The translations under genes and the position numbers were made by a program. The notes below the pieces were generated by a model, which made no database searches, was not told the origin of the DNA, and saw only the letters and a list, made by a program, of their open reading frames with translations. From Clostridium_AM tanneri (GTDB lineage Bacteria > Bacillota > Clostridia > Clostridiales > Clostridiaceae), in the NCBI RefSeq assembly GCF_033659955.1, contig NZ_JARUJP010000007.1, positions 1 through 64,000 of the forward strand: a stretch of DNA of 64,000 bases, written 5' to 3'. How positions within the stretch are numbered: the first letter of the stretch is position 1; each line of letters starts with the position of its first letter. This document shows positions 52,262 to 61,633 of the stretch, in pieces.

Positions 52262-52963
52262 TTATCTTATCTTCTTAAGCTCATCTATTAATTTTTCATT
52301 TAATATTCTTATATGAGTTCCCTTCATACCCAAGGATCTTGATTCAATAACTCCTGCACTTTCAAATTTTCTTAAAGCGTTTACTATTACTGATCTTGTT
52401 ATTCCAACTTTGTCAGCTATTTTAGATGCTACTAGTAACCCTTCACTTCCATCTAGTTCATTAAAAATATGTTCTACTGCTTCTAATTCTGAATAGGATA
52501 AAGTACCTATAGCAAGCTGTACAACGGCTTTCTTTCTAGCCTCTTCTTCTATTTCATCATGTTTAGCTCTTAATATTTCAATTCCTATAATAGTAGCACT
52601 ATATTCTGCTAAAACTAAGTCATCTTCTCCGAACTCTTCATCAAATCTAGCAACTAGTAAAGTACCAAGTCTTTCTCTATTTCCGTTTATAGGCACTATT
52701 GTAGTTAATTTGTTTTCTATACCGCATGCTTTCTCTTCATCAAAAACACACTCACCATGATTAGTTAGATTTGAAAGAGTTTCATGGATATTTAATAGTT
52801 TGTTATTATAGGACTCTGGAAATCTCATTTCGCTTATAATATAAACATTGCATGATAATACTTCACTTAATAAATTACATATATCATCAAAAACTACTGG
52901 CTCAGTACCAGACTTTTGCAGTATTTTGTTTAACATTCTTGTTTTAGTTAACAATGATGTCAT
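52262..52963 (-). CDS. codY: global regulator CodY, with an internal GAF-domain deletion
   Basis: 233 residues, where clostridial CodY is normally about 258. The N terminus (LLTKTRMLNKILQKSG) and the C-terminal winged helix-turn-helix (ASKIADKVGITRSVIVNALR, about 179-198) are intact and near-identical to the family. But after Ser44 the sequence jumps directly to RFPESYNNKLLN, so about 25 residues of the GAF sensor are missing in frame. By alignment from memory this stretch includes the equivalents of B. subtilis Arg61, Met62 and Met65, which contact branched-chain amino acids. The protein may bind DNA without normal isoleucine sensing. Start ATG after AAGGAGG; topA lies upstream, as usual. 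Confidence 0.92.
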   Translation of the reverse strand: MTSLLTKTRMLNKILQKSGTEPVVFDDICNLLSEVLSCNVYIISEMRFPESYNNKLLNIHETLSNLTNHGECVFDEEKACGIENKLTTIVPINGNRERLGTLLVARFDEEFGEDDLVLAEYSATIIGIEILRAKHDEIEEEARKKAVVQLAIGTLSYSELEAVEHIFNELDGSEGLLVASKIADKVGITRSVIVNALRKFESAGVIESRSLGMKGTHIRILNEKLIDELKKIR

Positions 52964-53013
52964 TTGTATTCCTCCTTCTTATTTCCATCTATTCCAATAA
53001 CCTTGCTTGACTA

Positions 53014-53037
53014 ATAATTTTGTTTTAACAAAATTAT
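53014..53037. promoter_or_regulatory. perfect palindrome upstream of codY, possible operator
   Basis: ATAATTTTGTT and AACAAAATTAT form a perfect 11-bp inverted repeat around TT, about 50 bases upstream of the codY start. A minus-strand TATAAT (53033-53038) overlaps it, with no good -35. AATTTT half-sites recall the CodY box AATTTTCWGAAAATT, but the spacing differs. Confidence 0.45.
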
Positions 53038-53226
53038 AAAAGTTATCTTGCATATCTCTATCAGTTTAAGCTGAATATAGTTATCGAATTGATTATTTTG
53101 ACTTTTTAAAATATTTAGAATTATTTCTTATTCTTTAATTATAATAACATACTAATTATTATATTTCAACATCCTTTTTGTAAAATTCGACATTTTAATT
53201 TTTTTTTCTTATTAGTTAAGCTTCTT

Positions 53227-55383
53227 TTATTCCTTTTCTTCATCACTTTTAGCTTTATTTTTAGTGTCTATAGTATTTTCGTTACCTTGATCAGTGTTAA
53301 CCTTTGAAACCTTCTCTTCTACATGCTTACATTCATTATTTGCACACTGTATATAATCCCCTTTTGATTTACTATATTTCTTAACCATAAAACTGCCACA
53401 AACAGTGCATTTTTCTTCCACAGGCTCAAACCAACTTACAAAATCACAATCTGGATAATTACTACATCCAAAAAACTTCCTGCCCTTTTTGCTTTTTTTA
53501 ACTAGAACCTTTCCTCCGCATTTTGGACATTTCACATCTAGTTCTTCTACAATAGGCTTTGTATTCTTACAGTCTGGATATCCTGGGCATGCAAGAAAAT
53601 CTCCAAATCGTCCCTGCTTTATAACCATGTTCTTTCCACATTTATCACACAATATATCTGTAACCTTATCTTCAATAGTTATCTTTGCTACTTCTTTTTC
53701 TGCTATGTCTATGGCTTCTTTTAAAGGTGTAAAAAACTCATCTACTACCCTATTCCAATTCTCTTTTCCTTCTTCTACATCATCCAACTTTTGTTCCATT
53801 TCAGCTGTAAATTCTAAGTCAACAATTTGTTTAAAGAATTCACTAAGTATATTATTAACTATATCTCCTAACTCAGTTGGCTTTAGTGTTTTCTTTTCTC
53901 TTTCTACATATTTTCTTTCAAGCAATGTAGATATAATAGGTGAATAGGTACTGGGTCTTCCAATTCCGTTTTCCTCAAGAGTCTTTACAAGGGTAGCTTC
54001 CGAAAATCTAGATGGTGGCTGTGTAAAATGCTGTTTTCCATCAACAGATTTCTTTATTAATATATCTCCTTCTTCTAGCTTTGGCAGATTAATATCCTCT
54101 TTTTCTTCTTCTGTTGCATATTCATACACCTTCATGAATCCATCAAATTTTACTATAGACCCACTTGCCTTTAATCCATATTGCCCGTTTACTATGTTAA
54201 CAGAAGTTACATCCATTATACAAGTAGCCATTTGACTAGCTACAAATCTCTTCCATATAAGTGAGTATAATTTATACTGATCATCCTTTAAGCTTGCCTT
54301 AGCAATTTCAGGAGTTATTTCAACATTTGTAGGTCTTATAGCTTCGTGAGCATCCTGTGCATTCTTCTTGCCTTTAAATTTTCTAGGTTCCTTTGGTATA
54401 TACTCTTCTCCAAAGTTACTTGAAATGAAGCTTCTGCTAGCAGCTTGTGCCTCATTAGATATTCTCACTGAGTCTGTTCTCATATAAGTTATGAGACCTA
54501 CTGCACCATATCCCTTGATATCTACTCCTTCATACAATTGCTGAGCTATAGACATGGTTCTCTTAGTTGCAAAATTCAATTTTTTATAAGCATCCTGTTG
54601 CAGAGTACTTGTTGTAAAAGGTGGCAATGGATTTTTACTTTTAGCAGTTTTTTTAACAGTTTTAACGAGAAATTCTCCATTTTCCAAATCTTTTATTATC
54701 TTATCTACTTCTTCTTTATTATTTATATCTAGTTTCTTTTTATCTAGAGTAGTAAGCCTTATTGTAAAGGACTTTTTTTCCTTTTCCTTATGTACTGAGC
54801 ACTCTATAGTCCAGTATTCCTTTGGTTTAAAGTTAGTTACCTCTTTTTCTCTATCACATATCATTCTTAGTGCTACAGATTGAACTCTTCCTGCACTTAA
54901 ACCCCACTTTACCTTACGCCATAATATTGGACTTATTTTATAACCAACTAATCTGTCTAAAACCCTCCTAGTTTGTTGAGCATTTACTACATTTAAATTT
55001 ATCTGTCTAGGAGTTTTTATTGCATTTTTAATAGCATTTTTAGTAATTTCATTAAACTCTATTCTACACTTTTCCTTTTCATCTAACTTTAATATGTGAG
55101 CTAAATGCCAAGAAATTGCCTCTCCTTCCCTATCAGGGTCTGTTGCTAAATATATTTTTTCACTCTTTTTAGCTTCTTTTCTTAGTTTATCAAGCAGTTC
55201 TCCCTTTCCTCTTATTGTTATATATTTAGGATTGTACTCATTATCTATATCAACTCCCAATTGACTTTTGGGAAGATCCCTAACATGACCCATGGACGCT
55301 TCTACTACATAATTTTTTCCTAAATATTTTCCTATGGTTTTTGCCTTTGCCGGTGATTCAACTATAACCAATTTTTGTCCCAT
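53227..55383 (-). CDS. topA: DNA topoisomerase I
   Basis: 718 residues of type IA. An N-terminal TOPRIM domain (KLVIVESPAKAKTIGKYLG, DPDREGEAISWH) is followed by the active-site Tyr in LITYMRTDSVRIS (about 300) and three C-terminal four-cysteine zinc motifs (about 580-700). It relaxes negative supercoils. Start: ATG at 55381-55383 by agreement with the family; the Shine-Dalgarno sequence is weak (AGAG). The order dprA-topA-codY is standard. Confidence 0.96.
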   Translation of the reverse strand: MGQKLVIVESPAKAKTIGKYLGKNYVVEASMGHVRDLPKSQLGVDIDNEYNPKYITIRGKGELLDKLRKEAKKSEKIYLATDPDREGEAISWHLAHILKLDEKEKCRIEFNEITKNAIKNAIKTPRQINLNVVNAQQTRRVLDRLVGYKISPILWRKVKWGLSAGRVQSVALRMICDREKEVTNFKPKEYWTIECSVHKEKEKKSFTIRLTTLDKKKLDINNKEEVDKIIKDLENGEFLVKTVKKTAKSKNPLPPFTTSTLQQDAYKKLNFATKRTMSIAQQLYEGVDIKGYGAVGLITYMRTDSVRISNEAQAASRSFISSNFGEEYIPKEPRKFKGKKNAQDAHEAIRPTNVEITPEIAKASLKDDQYKLYSLIWKRFVASQMATCIMDVTSVNIVNGQYGLKASGSIVKFDGFMKVYEYATEEEKEDINLPKLEEGDILIKKSVDGKQHFTQPPSRFSEATLVKTLEENGIGRPSTYSPIISTLLERKYVEREKKTLKPTELGDIVNNILSEFFKQIVDLEFTAEMEQKLDDVEEGKENWNRVVDEFFTPLKEAIDIAEKEVAKITIEDKVTDILCDKCGKNMVIKQGRFGDFLACPGYPDCKNTKPIVEELDVKCPKCGGKVLVKKSKKGRKFFGCSNYPDCDFVSWFEPVEEKCTVCGSFMVKKYSKSKGDYIQCANNECKHVEEKVSKVNTDQGNENTIDTKNKAKSDEEKE

Positions 55384-55530
55384 CTCGTACTCTGGTAAGC
55401 ACAAGTCTCACCAAAGTGTTTACACCCCCTTATTTAGAAATATATCTAATTATATAATTATTTTCTTTATATTTACTAAATACTATTCTCTATTCAAATA
55501 AATATACCTTATTTTATCAGAATAGCATAC

Positions 55531-56619
55531 TTATACTGTACTTTCCACTTTTACATAATAGTTACCTGAAAGACATATTACTACATTTTCAAGCTGCAAT
55601 TCAAATAATAACTCATATAATTGTTTTATGTCAATATTGGTTCTTCCAAATATATCGTCTATATGTGTAGGCCTATCGCCTAAAATATCACATATTTTCT
55701 TTTTTACGCCTTCTATTTTGTTAACTTTAATATTATTCTTTATCATATAGTCTACATTTAAAATTCTAAATAAATCTTCAAAACCTGTAAAAGGATATGC
55801 ACCATCTCTGATTAACTTATTAGTACCTTTACTTTGTTCAGAAAATATGGACCCAGGTACTGCTACAATTTCCTTGCCCTGTTCTAAGGCTATCCCTGCT
55901 GTTACAAGAGAACCACTCTTTTCACTAGCTTCAACAACAATTACAATATCACTTAAACCACTTATAATTCTATTTCTTATTGGAAAATTATAAGAGAAAG
56001 GTCTTGTGCCTGGTAAAAACTCTGAAACAATACATCCCTTTTCTGATATAATATCGTATAATTTTTTATTTTCCCTAGGGTACACTACATCAATACCTGA
56101 ACCTAATACTGCACAGGTAAAGCCTCCATTTTCTATGGAACTTTCGTGTGCAAATGTGTCAATGCCTCTAGCCATTCCGCTTATAACATTTATGTTATTT
56201 ATAGAAATTTCTTTACTTATTAACCTTGCAGCATCTTTTCCATAGCTTGTAAAGTTCCTAGAACCAATGATGGCAGCATTAATCCCCATATTAAGCTTAT
56301 TTATATCACCTTTGTAAAATAATATACTAGGGGAATCATCATAGTTTTTTAATGCTTTAGGATATATATCCTCATTAAATGTTGTAGCTTCTATGTTTTT
56401 ACTTTTAATCTTCACTATCAAGCTTTCTAACAATTCTTTGTCCCAAGCCTTTTTTAAATTGTATTTAATCTTTTTATCTCTATCATTTAACAATGTTTTA
56501 TTTGCGTTATAGAAGGTATCATTCCACAGTTCTTCTGTGTTGATGAATTTTTTTATTAAATCCAGCTTAATTTTACTGGATAAACTTACTGAACTAAACC
56601 ATAAATCGTATATATTCAT
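55531..56619 (-). CDS. dprA: DNA-processing protein DprA
   Basis: 362 residues. An N-terminal helical region is followed by the Rossmann-like core with IIGSRNFTSYGKDAAR, SGMARGIDTFAHESS and the VEASEKSGSLVTAG motif, then a small winged helix. It loads RecA on incoming single-stranded DNA; in clostridia it is kept even where natural transformation is not seen. Start ATG after AAGGAG. It lies between comM and topA. Confidence 0.93.
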   Translation of the reverse strand: MNIYDLWFSSVSLSSKIKLDLIKKFINTEELWNDTFYNANKTLLNDRDKKIKYNLKKAWDKELLESLIVKIKSKNIEATTFNEDIYPKALKNYDDSPSILFYKGDINKLNMGINAAIIGSRNFTSYGKDAARLISKEISINNINVISGMARGIDTFAHESSIENGGFTCAVLGSGIDVVYPRENKKLYDIISEKGCIVSEFLPGTRPFSYNFPIRNRIISGLSDIVIVVEASEKSGSLVTAGIALEQGKEIVAVPGSIFSEQSKGTNKLIRDGAYPFTGFEDLFRILNVDYMIKNNIKVNKIEGVKKKICDILGDRPTHIDDIFGRTNIDIKQLYELLFELQLENVVICLSGNYYVKVESTV

Positions 56620-56778
56620 ATTTTTCTCCTTATTTAATTTTATGTAAGAATTCTTGTCATAACTGATTCTTTTTATTCAATTTTATCTTTTTTTACCTAA
56701 AACTCTTTCTTATTTAGTAAGTTATATGTTATATTAATACTTGTTCAAAAAATAAAATTACGGAAGGAGTTTTTGAAC

Positions 56779-57582
56779 TTGGAAAAACTAACTATACTAG
56801 GCACAGGGTCCGCAATGGTTACAAAATGCTATAATAGCTGTTTTACACTCTCAAAGGGTGAAGAGCATTTTCTTGTAGACACTGGTGGCGGAAACACTAT
56901 TCTTACCAATTTAGAAAAAGCAGGTATTTCAATCAATAAAATTCATAATGTTTTTATATCTCACAGTCACAATGACCATATTACTGGTATAGTTTGGATT
57001 ATACGAGCTGTTGCTCAGCAAATATTAAATGAAAATTATGAAGAAAATTTATATATATACTGTCATAAAGATGTGGAGAACATAATTAGAAATATTTGTA
57101 ATTTACTTTTACAAAAGAAATTTACAAATTTTATAGACGATAGAATATTATTTATTTCCATAGAAGATGAAAGCTGTTTTAATATACTTCATTGGAATTT
57201 TACTTTCTTTGATATAAAAAGTAATAAACACCTTCAGTACGGATTTACTACTGAACTTAATAACAGTAAGGTTCTAACATTCCTAGGTGACGAGCCTTAT
57301 AATGGCAACTTATCTAAATACTCAAATAATGTAGATTATCTTATACATGAAGCCTTCTGTTTATATTCACAGAGAGATATCTTTCATCCTTACGAAAAGT
57401 TTCACTCTACTGTAAAAGATGCCTGTGAAAATGCTGAAAAACTTTATGTTAAAAATATAATTTTAATTCATTCTGAAGACAAAAACCTTGAAAATAAAAA
57501 AAGACTCTACACTGAGGAAGGAAGCCAACATTTTAAGGGAAACATATTAGTACCTAATGATTTAGAAGTGATGGAGCTTTAA
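56779..57582 (+). CDS. MBL-fold metallo-hydrolase (RNase Z-like)
   Basis: About 268 residues. The motif SHSHNDHITG (HxHxDH) binds the metal pair, and later His residues in LIHEAFC and HSTVKDA fit the beta-lactamase fold. The layout resembles RNase Z and related phosphodiesterases, but no exosite domain is seen and the substrate is unknown. Start: TTG at 56779-56781, nine bases after GGAAGGAG; a TTG at 56773 is too close to that site. It is followed by an endonuclease IV-like gene on the same strand. Confidence 0.8.
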   Translation: MEKLTILGTGSAMVTKCYNSCFTLSKGEEHFLVDTGGGNTILTNLEKAGISINKIHNVFISHSHNDHITGIVWIIRAVAQQILNENYEENLYIYCHKDVENIIRNICNLLLQKKFTNFIDDRILFISIEDESCFNILHWNFTFFDIKSNKHLQYGFTTELNNSKVLTFLGDEPYNGNLSKYSNNVDYLIHEAFCLYSQRDIFHPYEKFHSTVKDACENAEKLYVKNIILIHSEDKNLENKKRLYTEEGSQHFKGNILVPNDLEVMEL

Positions 57583-57628
57583 AGTGCTTAAGTTATTTAT
57601 TTAAACAAATTTATAGAGAGGTGCTTTT

Positions 57629-58447
57629 ATGGATAATTTGCTATTTGGAATTTCCGGTCTTCCAATTGGAGAAGCCGCCCAAAAATTCAACTATTCTTCT
57701 GCTATTAAGTATCTAAAAACCTTAGATCTTCATGCTATGGAACTTCCTTTTGTTCGCTCTGTAAATGTTACAGATAAAAATAAAGATACTATACTAAAAG
57801 CTAAAATAGAGAATAACTTCTACTTATCTGCTCATGGATCTTATTACATAAACCTAAACGCAGACGATATTGAAAAACAGCTTCAGTCTATAGAACGAAT
57901 AATAAAGGGTGCTGAAGGCTTACTTAAAGTACAGGGAAGGAGTCTAATTTTCCATCCAGGATTTTATTTGAAGGATTCTCCGTCAGAGACTTATGATACA
58001 ATAAAAGAAAATCTTCTCAGACTTCCTAAAATCGGAGTAGATTATAGATTAGAAACTACAGGTAAGGGAAGTCAATTTGGAGATTTAAAAGAGTTAACTT
58101 CCTTATGTAAAGAAATTAGTACTTGCAAGTTGTGTATTGACTTTTCTCATATTCATGCTAGATATAATGGTAAACTTAAAACATACAATGATTTTTCTGA
58201 AATCCTTCAGTATATAAAAGGGGAATTAGGCAAAGAAGCCTTGGAGGATTTACACATGCATATATCTGGCATTAACTACAGTGAAAAGGGCGAGAGAAAT
58301 CATCTTCCCTTCTTGGAAAGTGATTTTAATTATGTAGAATGCCTAAGAGCTTTAAAAAACTTTAATGTAAGAGGCTGCATAATCTGCGAAAGTCCTTTAC
58401 TTGAAAAAGATGCTCTTCTTTTAAAAGAAACTTACCACAAGCTATAA
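57629..58447 (+). CDS. AP endonuclease family 2 / sugar phosphate isomerase-like TIM barrel
   Basis: 272 residues. LSAHGSYYINL, LIFHPGF, LETTGKGSQFG and DFSHIHAR give the His, Glu and Asp metal ligands of the endonuclease IV (Nfo) fold. It may repair abasic sites, but the sequence is divergent from classical Nfo. Start ATG after GAGAGGTG. The gene lies 46 bases after the MBL-fold gene and is probably cotranscribed with it. Confidence 0.8.
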   Translation: MDNLLFGISGLPIGEAAQKFNYSSAIKYLKTLDLHAMELPFVRSVNVTDKNKDTILKAKIENNFYLSAHGSYYINLNADDIEKQLQSIERIIKGAEGLLKVQGRSLIFHPGFYLKDSPSETYDTIKENLLRLPKIGVDYRLETTGKGSQFGDLKELTSLCKEISTCKLCIDFSHIHARYNGKLKTYNDFSEILQYIKGELGKEALEDLHMHISGINYSEKGERNHLPFLESDFNYVECLRALKNFNVRGCIICESPLLEKDALLLKETYHKL

Positions 58448-58458
58448 TATATGTGATT

Positions 58459-58512
58459 AAATAAAATAAATCTGACGGCATTTATCTAACTACCGCCGGA
58501 TTTATTTTATAA
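58459..58512. terminator. shared terminator between the endonuclease gene and comM
   Basis: Arms ATAAAATAAATC and GATTTATTTTAT flank a GGC/GCC inner pair. It works for both convergent genes, being A-rich on the left and T-rich on the right. Confidence 0.75.
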
Positions 58513-58514
58513 CA

Positions 58515-60032
58515 CTAAATTATCTCCTGATTTAAAAACCTTCTATACTGAAGTGCTTCAATAATATCACTTTCTACTATAGCTTCTCTTTCATATAAAT
58601 CTGCTATAGTACGAGCTACTTTTAATATTCTGCTGTAGGCTCTAGTACTTAAGGTATATCTATTATAGATTTTTTCTAAGATATTATTACTTTTGCTATT
58701 TAACTTACAGTATTTTCTTATGAGTTTTCCATCCATTTGTGCGTTGCAATATATGTTTTCCTCTTTAAATCTATTTTTTTGAAGTTCTCTAGCTTTCTCA
58801 ACTCTAACCCTAATTTCTTTAGATGATTCCCCCTTTGCTTTAGCTTTAATCTCATCATAAGACAAAGGATTAACAAAGCAGAATAAATCAATTCTGTCAA
58901 GAAGAGGTCCAGATAACTTTTTCATATATCTCCTTCTTTCAAATTCTCCGCAAGAGCACTGCTTTGCTGATCCATAATACCCACAAGGACAAGGATTTGT
59001 AGAAATTACAGCCATAATATTGCAAGGGTAAGTTACCTTTCCACTTCCTCTGCAAATAGTCACCTTTCTATCTTCAAGGGGCTGTCTTAAAACTTCTAAT
59101 GCATTCCTTTTGAACTCTAGTATTTCATCTAGAAATAAAACACCATTGTGAGCAAGAGAAACTTCTCCTGGCATTAAATTATTGCCTCCACCTACTAGTC
59201 CTATGTTGCTAATGGTATGGTGTGGACTTCTAAAGGGCCGCTGATTTATAAATCCCTTAGACTTTTCTAAATTTCCTGATACGCTATAAATTTTAGTAAC
59301 TTCTAATCCTTCCTCATAACTTAAGGTTGGTAATATAGTTGGCACTCTTTGAGCTATCATGGTTTTTCCAGATCCCGGAGGTCCAAACATAGCTACATTA
59401 TGGTTTCCAGCAGCAGCTACTTCTATAGCCCTTTTACAGCTCTCCTGTCCTAATATATCTTCAAAATCTAAACTACTCCTACTTGATTCAGCATTATTGA
59501 TGTACTCATATGGCATCAAATCTCTATATTTAATATATTCTATTACTTGCTTTAAACTTTCAAAGGCATAAACCCTAGTATTTTTAACTACGGAACATTC
59601 TTCTGCATTTTCCATAGGTAAAATGAAATTATTTATTCCTTCATTTATACTTTCAATAGTAATCGGTAATACTCCCCTAACTCTTTTTAGCTTTCCCGAT
59701 AGAGATAATTCTCCCATTATCAAAAAATTTTTAGCATCTTCAAAAGTTATCTGTTCCGTGGCCATTAAAATTCCTAATGCTATAGGTAAATCAAATAAAG
59801 CTCCTACCTTCTTTATGTCTGCGGGAGCTAAGTTTATAACTATTCTTTTGATAGGAAACTCAAAACCAGAGTTTACTATTGCAGCTCTGACTCTTTCCTT
59901 AGACTCTTTCACAGAAGTATCTGGAAGGCCTACTATACTAAAACAAGGCAGCCCTCTCTCAAGATCTACCTCTACGGAAACTAAAACTCCTTCAATACCT
60001 GAAAATGCAGCAGTATTAATTGTAACAGCCAT
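58515..60032 (-). CDS. comM: YifB/ComM-type Mg chelatase-like AAA+ ATPase
   Basis: 505 residues. An N-terminal Lon-S5-like domain (about 1-170) precedes the AAA+ domain with Walker A GPPGSGKT (about 216) and GVLFLDEILEF (about 290), then a zinc-finger-like CPCGYYGSAKQCSC. ComM is a hexameric helicase that aids branch migration in Vibrio transformation. Start ATG after GGAGGTGAT. It lies beside dprA. Confidence 0.92.
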   Translation of the reverse strand: MAVTINTAAFSGIEGVLVSVEVDLERGLPCFSIVGLPDTSVKESKERVRAAIVNSGFEFPIKRIVINLAPADIKKVGALFDLPIALGILMATEQITFEDAKNFLIMGELSLSGKLKRVRGVLPITIESINEGINNFILPMENAEECSVVKNTRVYAFESLKQVIEYIKYRDLMPYEYINNAESSRSSLDFEDILGQESCKRAIEVAAAGNHNVAMFGPPGSGKTMIAQRVPTILPTLSYEEGLEVTKIYSVSGNLEKSKGFINQRPFRSPHHTISNIGLVGGGNNLMPGEVSLAHNGVLFLDEILEFKRNALEVLRQPLEDRKVTICRGSGKVTYPCNIMAVISTNPCPCGYYGSAKQCSCGEFERRRYMKKLSGPLLDRIDLFCFVNPLSYDEIKAKAKGESSKEIRVRVEKARELQKNRFKEENIYCNAQMDGKLIRKYCKLNSKSNNILEKIYNRYTLSTRAYSRILKVARTIADLYEREAIVESDIIEALQYRRFLNQEII

Positions 60033-60193
60033 AATATCACCTCCACTAGATTCTTGACAGATATATGCTTTTATATACTATTTCTTAAAACTTTATACTA
60101 AATAGTCTATATCCCTTATAAAATATCCCTTAATTACCCCTATGGAAAAAATTGTATGAAATCCATCTATTATATTTACAAATGGAGGTAATA

Positions 60194-60289
60194 TTGCTAA
60201 AATTAAAACATGCCAATGTATCTAAATTTTATACAGTAGAAGTGGTTATTATTTATCAGAATAATTATATAACAATTGAAAATCTATGA
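60194..60289 (+). CDS. possible 31-aa leader peptide or gene remnant before yraN
   Basis: A TTG codon five bases after GGAGG opens a 31-codon frame (LKLKHANVSKFYTVEVVIIY...) whose stop lies just before the yraN Shine-Dalgarno sequence, 13 bases from its ATG. It has a short hydrophobic middle. The good ribosome binding site suggests it is translated and coupled to yraN, or is what is left of a gene. No homologue is recognised. Confidence 0.35.
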   Translation: MLKLKHANVSKFYTVEVVIIYQNNYITIENL

Positions 60290-60302
60290 AAGGAGCGAAT
60301 TT

Positions 60303-60671
60303 ATGCATTCTTTTAACAAGGATATTGGTTCCCTGGGCGAAGATATTGCTGAGACTTATTTGAGGCAGATAGGCTATACAGTACTAGATAAAAACTTTAG
60401 ATGCAAACTAGGTGAGATTGATATAGTAGGCAAGGATGGAGATTATATTTGTTTTATAGAGGTGAAAACAAGATATGGTTCAATCTATGGTAGTCCCTGT
60501 GAAGCTGTAACTTATTCAAAGCGGCTAAAAATTTATAAAACTGCAGAAACTTATATACTCCGAAAAAAACTATTTAAATTTAATTTTAGGTTTGATGTTA
60601 TTGAAATCATCCTTAATAAGTGTAATGCTAATCCGTCTATACGTCTTATTAAAGATGCTTTTCAAGTATAA
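60303..60671 (+). CDS. yraN: YraN family endonuclease-like protein
   Basis: 122 residues, the usual size. GEDIAETYLRQIGYTVLDKNFRC and GEIDIVGKDGDYICFIEVKTR show the PD-(D/E)xK nuclease-like fold with Asp, Glu and Lys in place. Function is unknown, though it is conserved next to rnhB. Start: ATG at 60303-60305, seven bases after AAAGGAG; the longer frame translates that site. Confidence 0.9.
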   Translation: MHSFNKDIGSLGEDIAETYLRQIGYTVLDKNFRCKLGEIDIVGKDGDYICFIEVKTRYGSIYGSPCEAVTYSKRLKIYKTAETYILRKKLFKFNFRFDVIEIILNKCNANPSIRLIKDAFQV

Positions 60672-60687
60672 CTTTTATTTAAACAAA

Positions 60688-60722
60688 AAGAATGACACTT
60701 AAAAATAGAAAGTGTCATTCTT
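60688..60722. terminator. terminator between yraN and rnhB
   Basis: Perfect 13-bp stem AAGAATGACACTT/AAGTGTCATTCTT with a nine-base loop. The flanks (AAACA on the left, CCG on the right) are only weakly T-rich, so it may favour the minus strand (rnhB). Confidence 0.7.
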
Positions 60723-60751
60723 CCGTTGCGACTTTTGCTGCATTTTAAATT

Positions 60752-61615
60752 TTATATTATATTTTTCAAAAAACTTTTTCTATGTATCTTACAAATACCA
60801 TATTTTTTTATAGCCTGCACATGTTCAGTAGTTCCATATCCAGAGTTACCGTCAAAACCATAGTAAGGAAATTCTTTGCTATATTCCTTCATTAGGTTAT
60901 CCCTATATACCTTAGCAATTATAGAAGCACATGCTATACTAGCACTTTTCATATCACCTTTTATGATAAATTCATTATAAATATCTAGGTTTTTAACTGC
61001 ATATCCATCTGATAAAACAATATCTGGCGCAACTTTCAAACCTTTAACAGCTCGTCTTAAGACTTCATTATTGCACCAAGCTATTCCTCTTTCATCTATT
61101 TCATTATTATTTATAAGTGCAATGCTATAACTTACTGCCTTTTCCTTTATGATTTTTGACAACTCTTCTCTTTTCTTTTCGGAAAGTTTTTTAGAATCTT
61201 TTATGCCTAGAATTAATTCTCTATCCTCTTTTTGCCTTAAGTTTAGTACTACAGCTCCGGCAGCTATAGGTCCAGCTAAAGGACCTCTTCCAACCTCATC
61301 AACACCTGCTACATATATATAGTTGCCAAAGCTCTTATCAAAGCTGTACATCTCCTTAACCCTATCAATCTCACTTTCTTTCTTAAATATGAATTTTTCA
61401 AGACTTAAGGCTAAGCTCTGGACATTTTTTCTACTATCCATACTTAAACAGTTCATAACTTGCTGATATTTTTCTTTATCAGTAATAAAGTAGTTTTGTT
61501 GCAAATACGCTACATAAGTTTTAAGGCTGCTAAAATTTAATTTAGCAGTCCCCTTAAATAAATTATCTTCTATTTCACTAAAGTTAGTATCTTTTTTTAC
61601 AATATCTATATCCAT
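60752..61615 (-). CDS. rnhB: ribonuclease HII
   Basis: 287 residues. A helical N-terminal extension (about 1-95), common in Firmicutes, precedes the catalytic domain YVAGVDEVGRGPLAGP with Asp and Glu, and later Asp residues lie in IVLSDGYAV and CASIIAKVYRD. It removes single ribonucleotides from DNA. Start ATG after GGAGAAG, 18 bases after ylqF. Confidence 0.95.
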   Translation of the reverse strand: MDIDIVKKDTNFSEIEDNLFKGTAKLNFSSLKTYVAYLQQNYFITDKEKYQQVMNCLSMDSRKNVQSLALSLEKFIFKKESEIDRVKEMYSFDKSFGNYIYVAGVDEVGRGPLAGPIAAGAVVLNLRQKEDRELILGIKDSKKLSEKKREELSKIIKEKAVSYSIALINNNEIDERGIAWCNNEVLRRAVKGLKVAPDIVLSDGYAVKNLDIYNEFIIKGDMKSASIACASIIAKVYRDNLMKEYSKEFPYYGFDGNSGYGTTEHVQAIKKYGICKIHRKSFLKNII

Positions 61616-61633
61616 CTTGCTTCTCCACTTGAT

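Noticed and set aside
52262..52963. Frameshift or pseudogene status for codY
   Set aside because: The frame is open from a good ATG to the stop, the loss is in frame, and both flanking domains are highly conserved, so it is called as a functional but altered gene.
53014..53037. Rex operator upstream of codY
   Set aside because: The palindrome has TTGTT and AACAA halves, but the spacing is too short for the Rex consensus TTGTTAANNNNTTAACAA.
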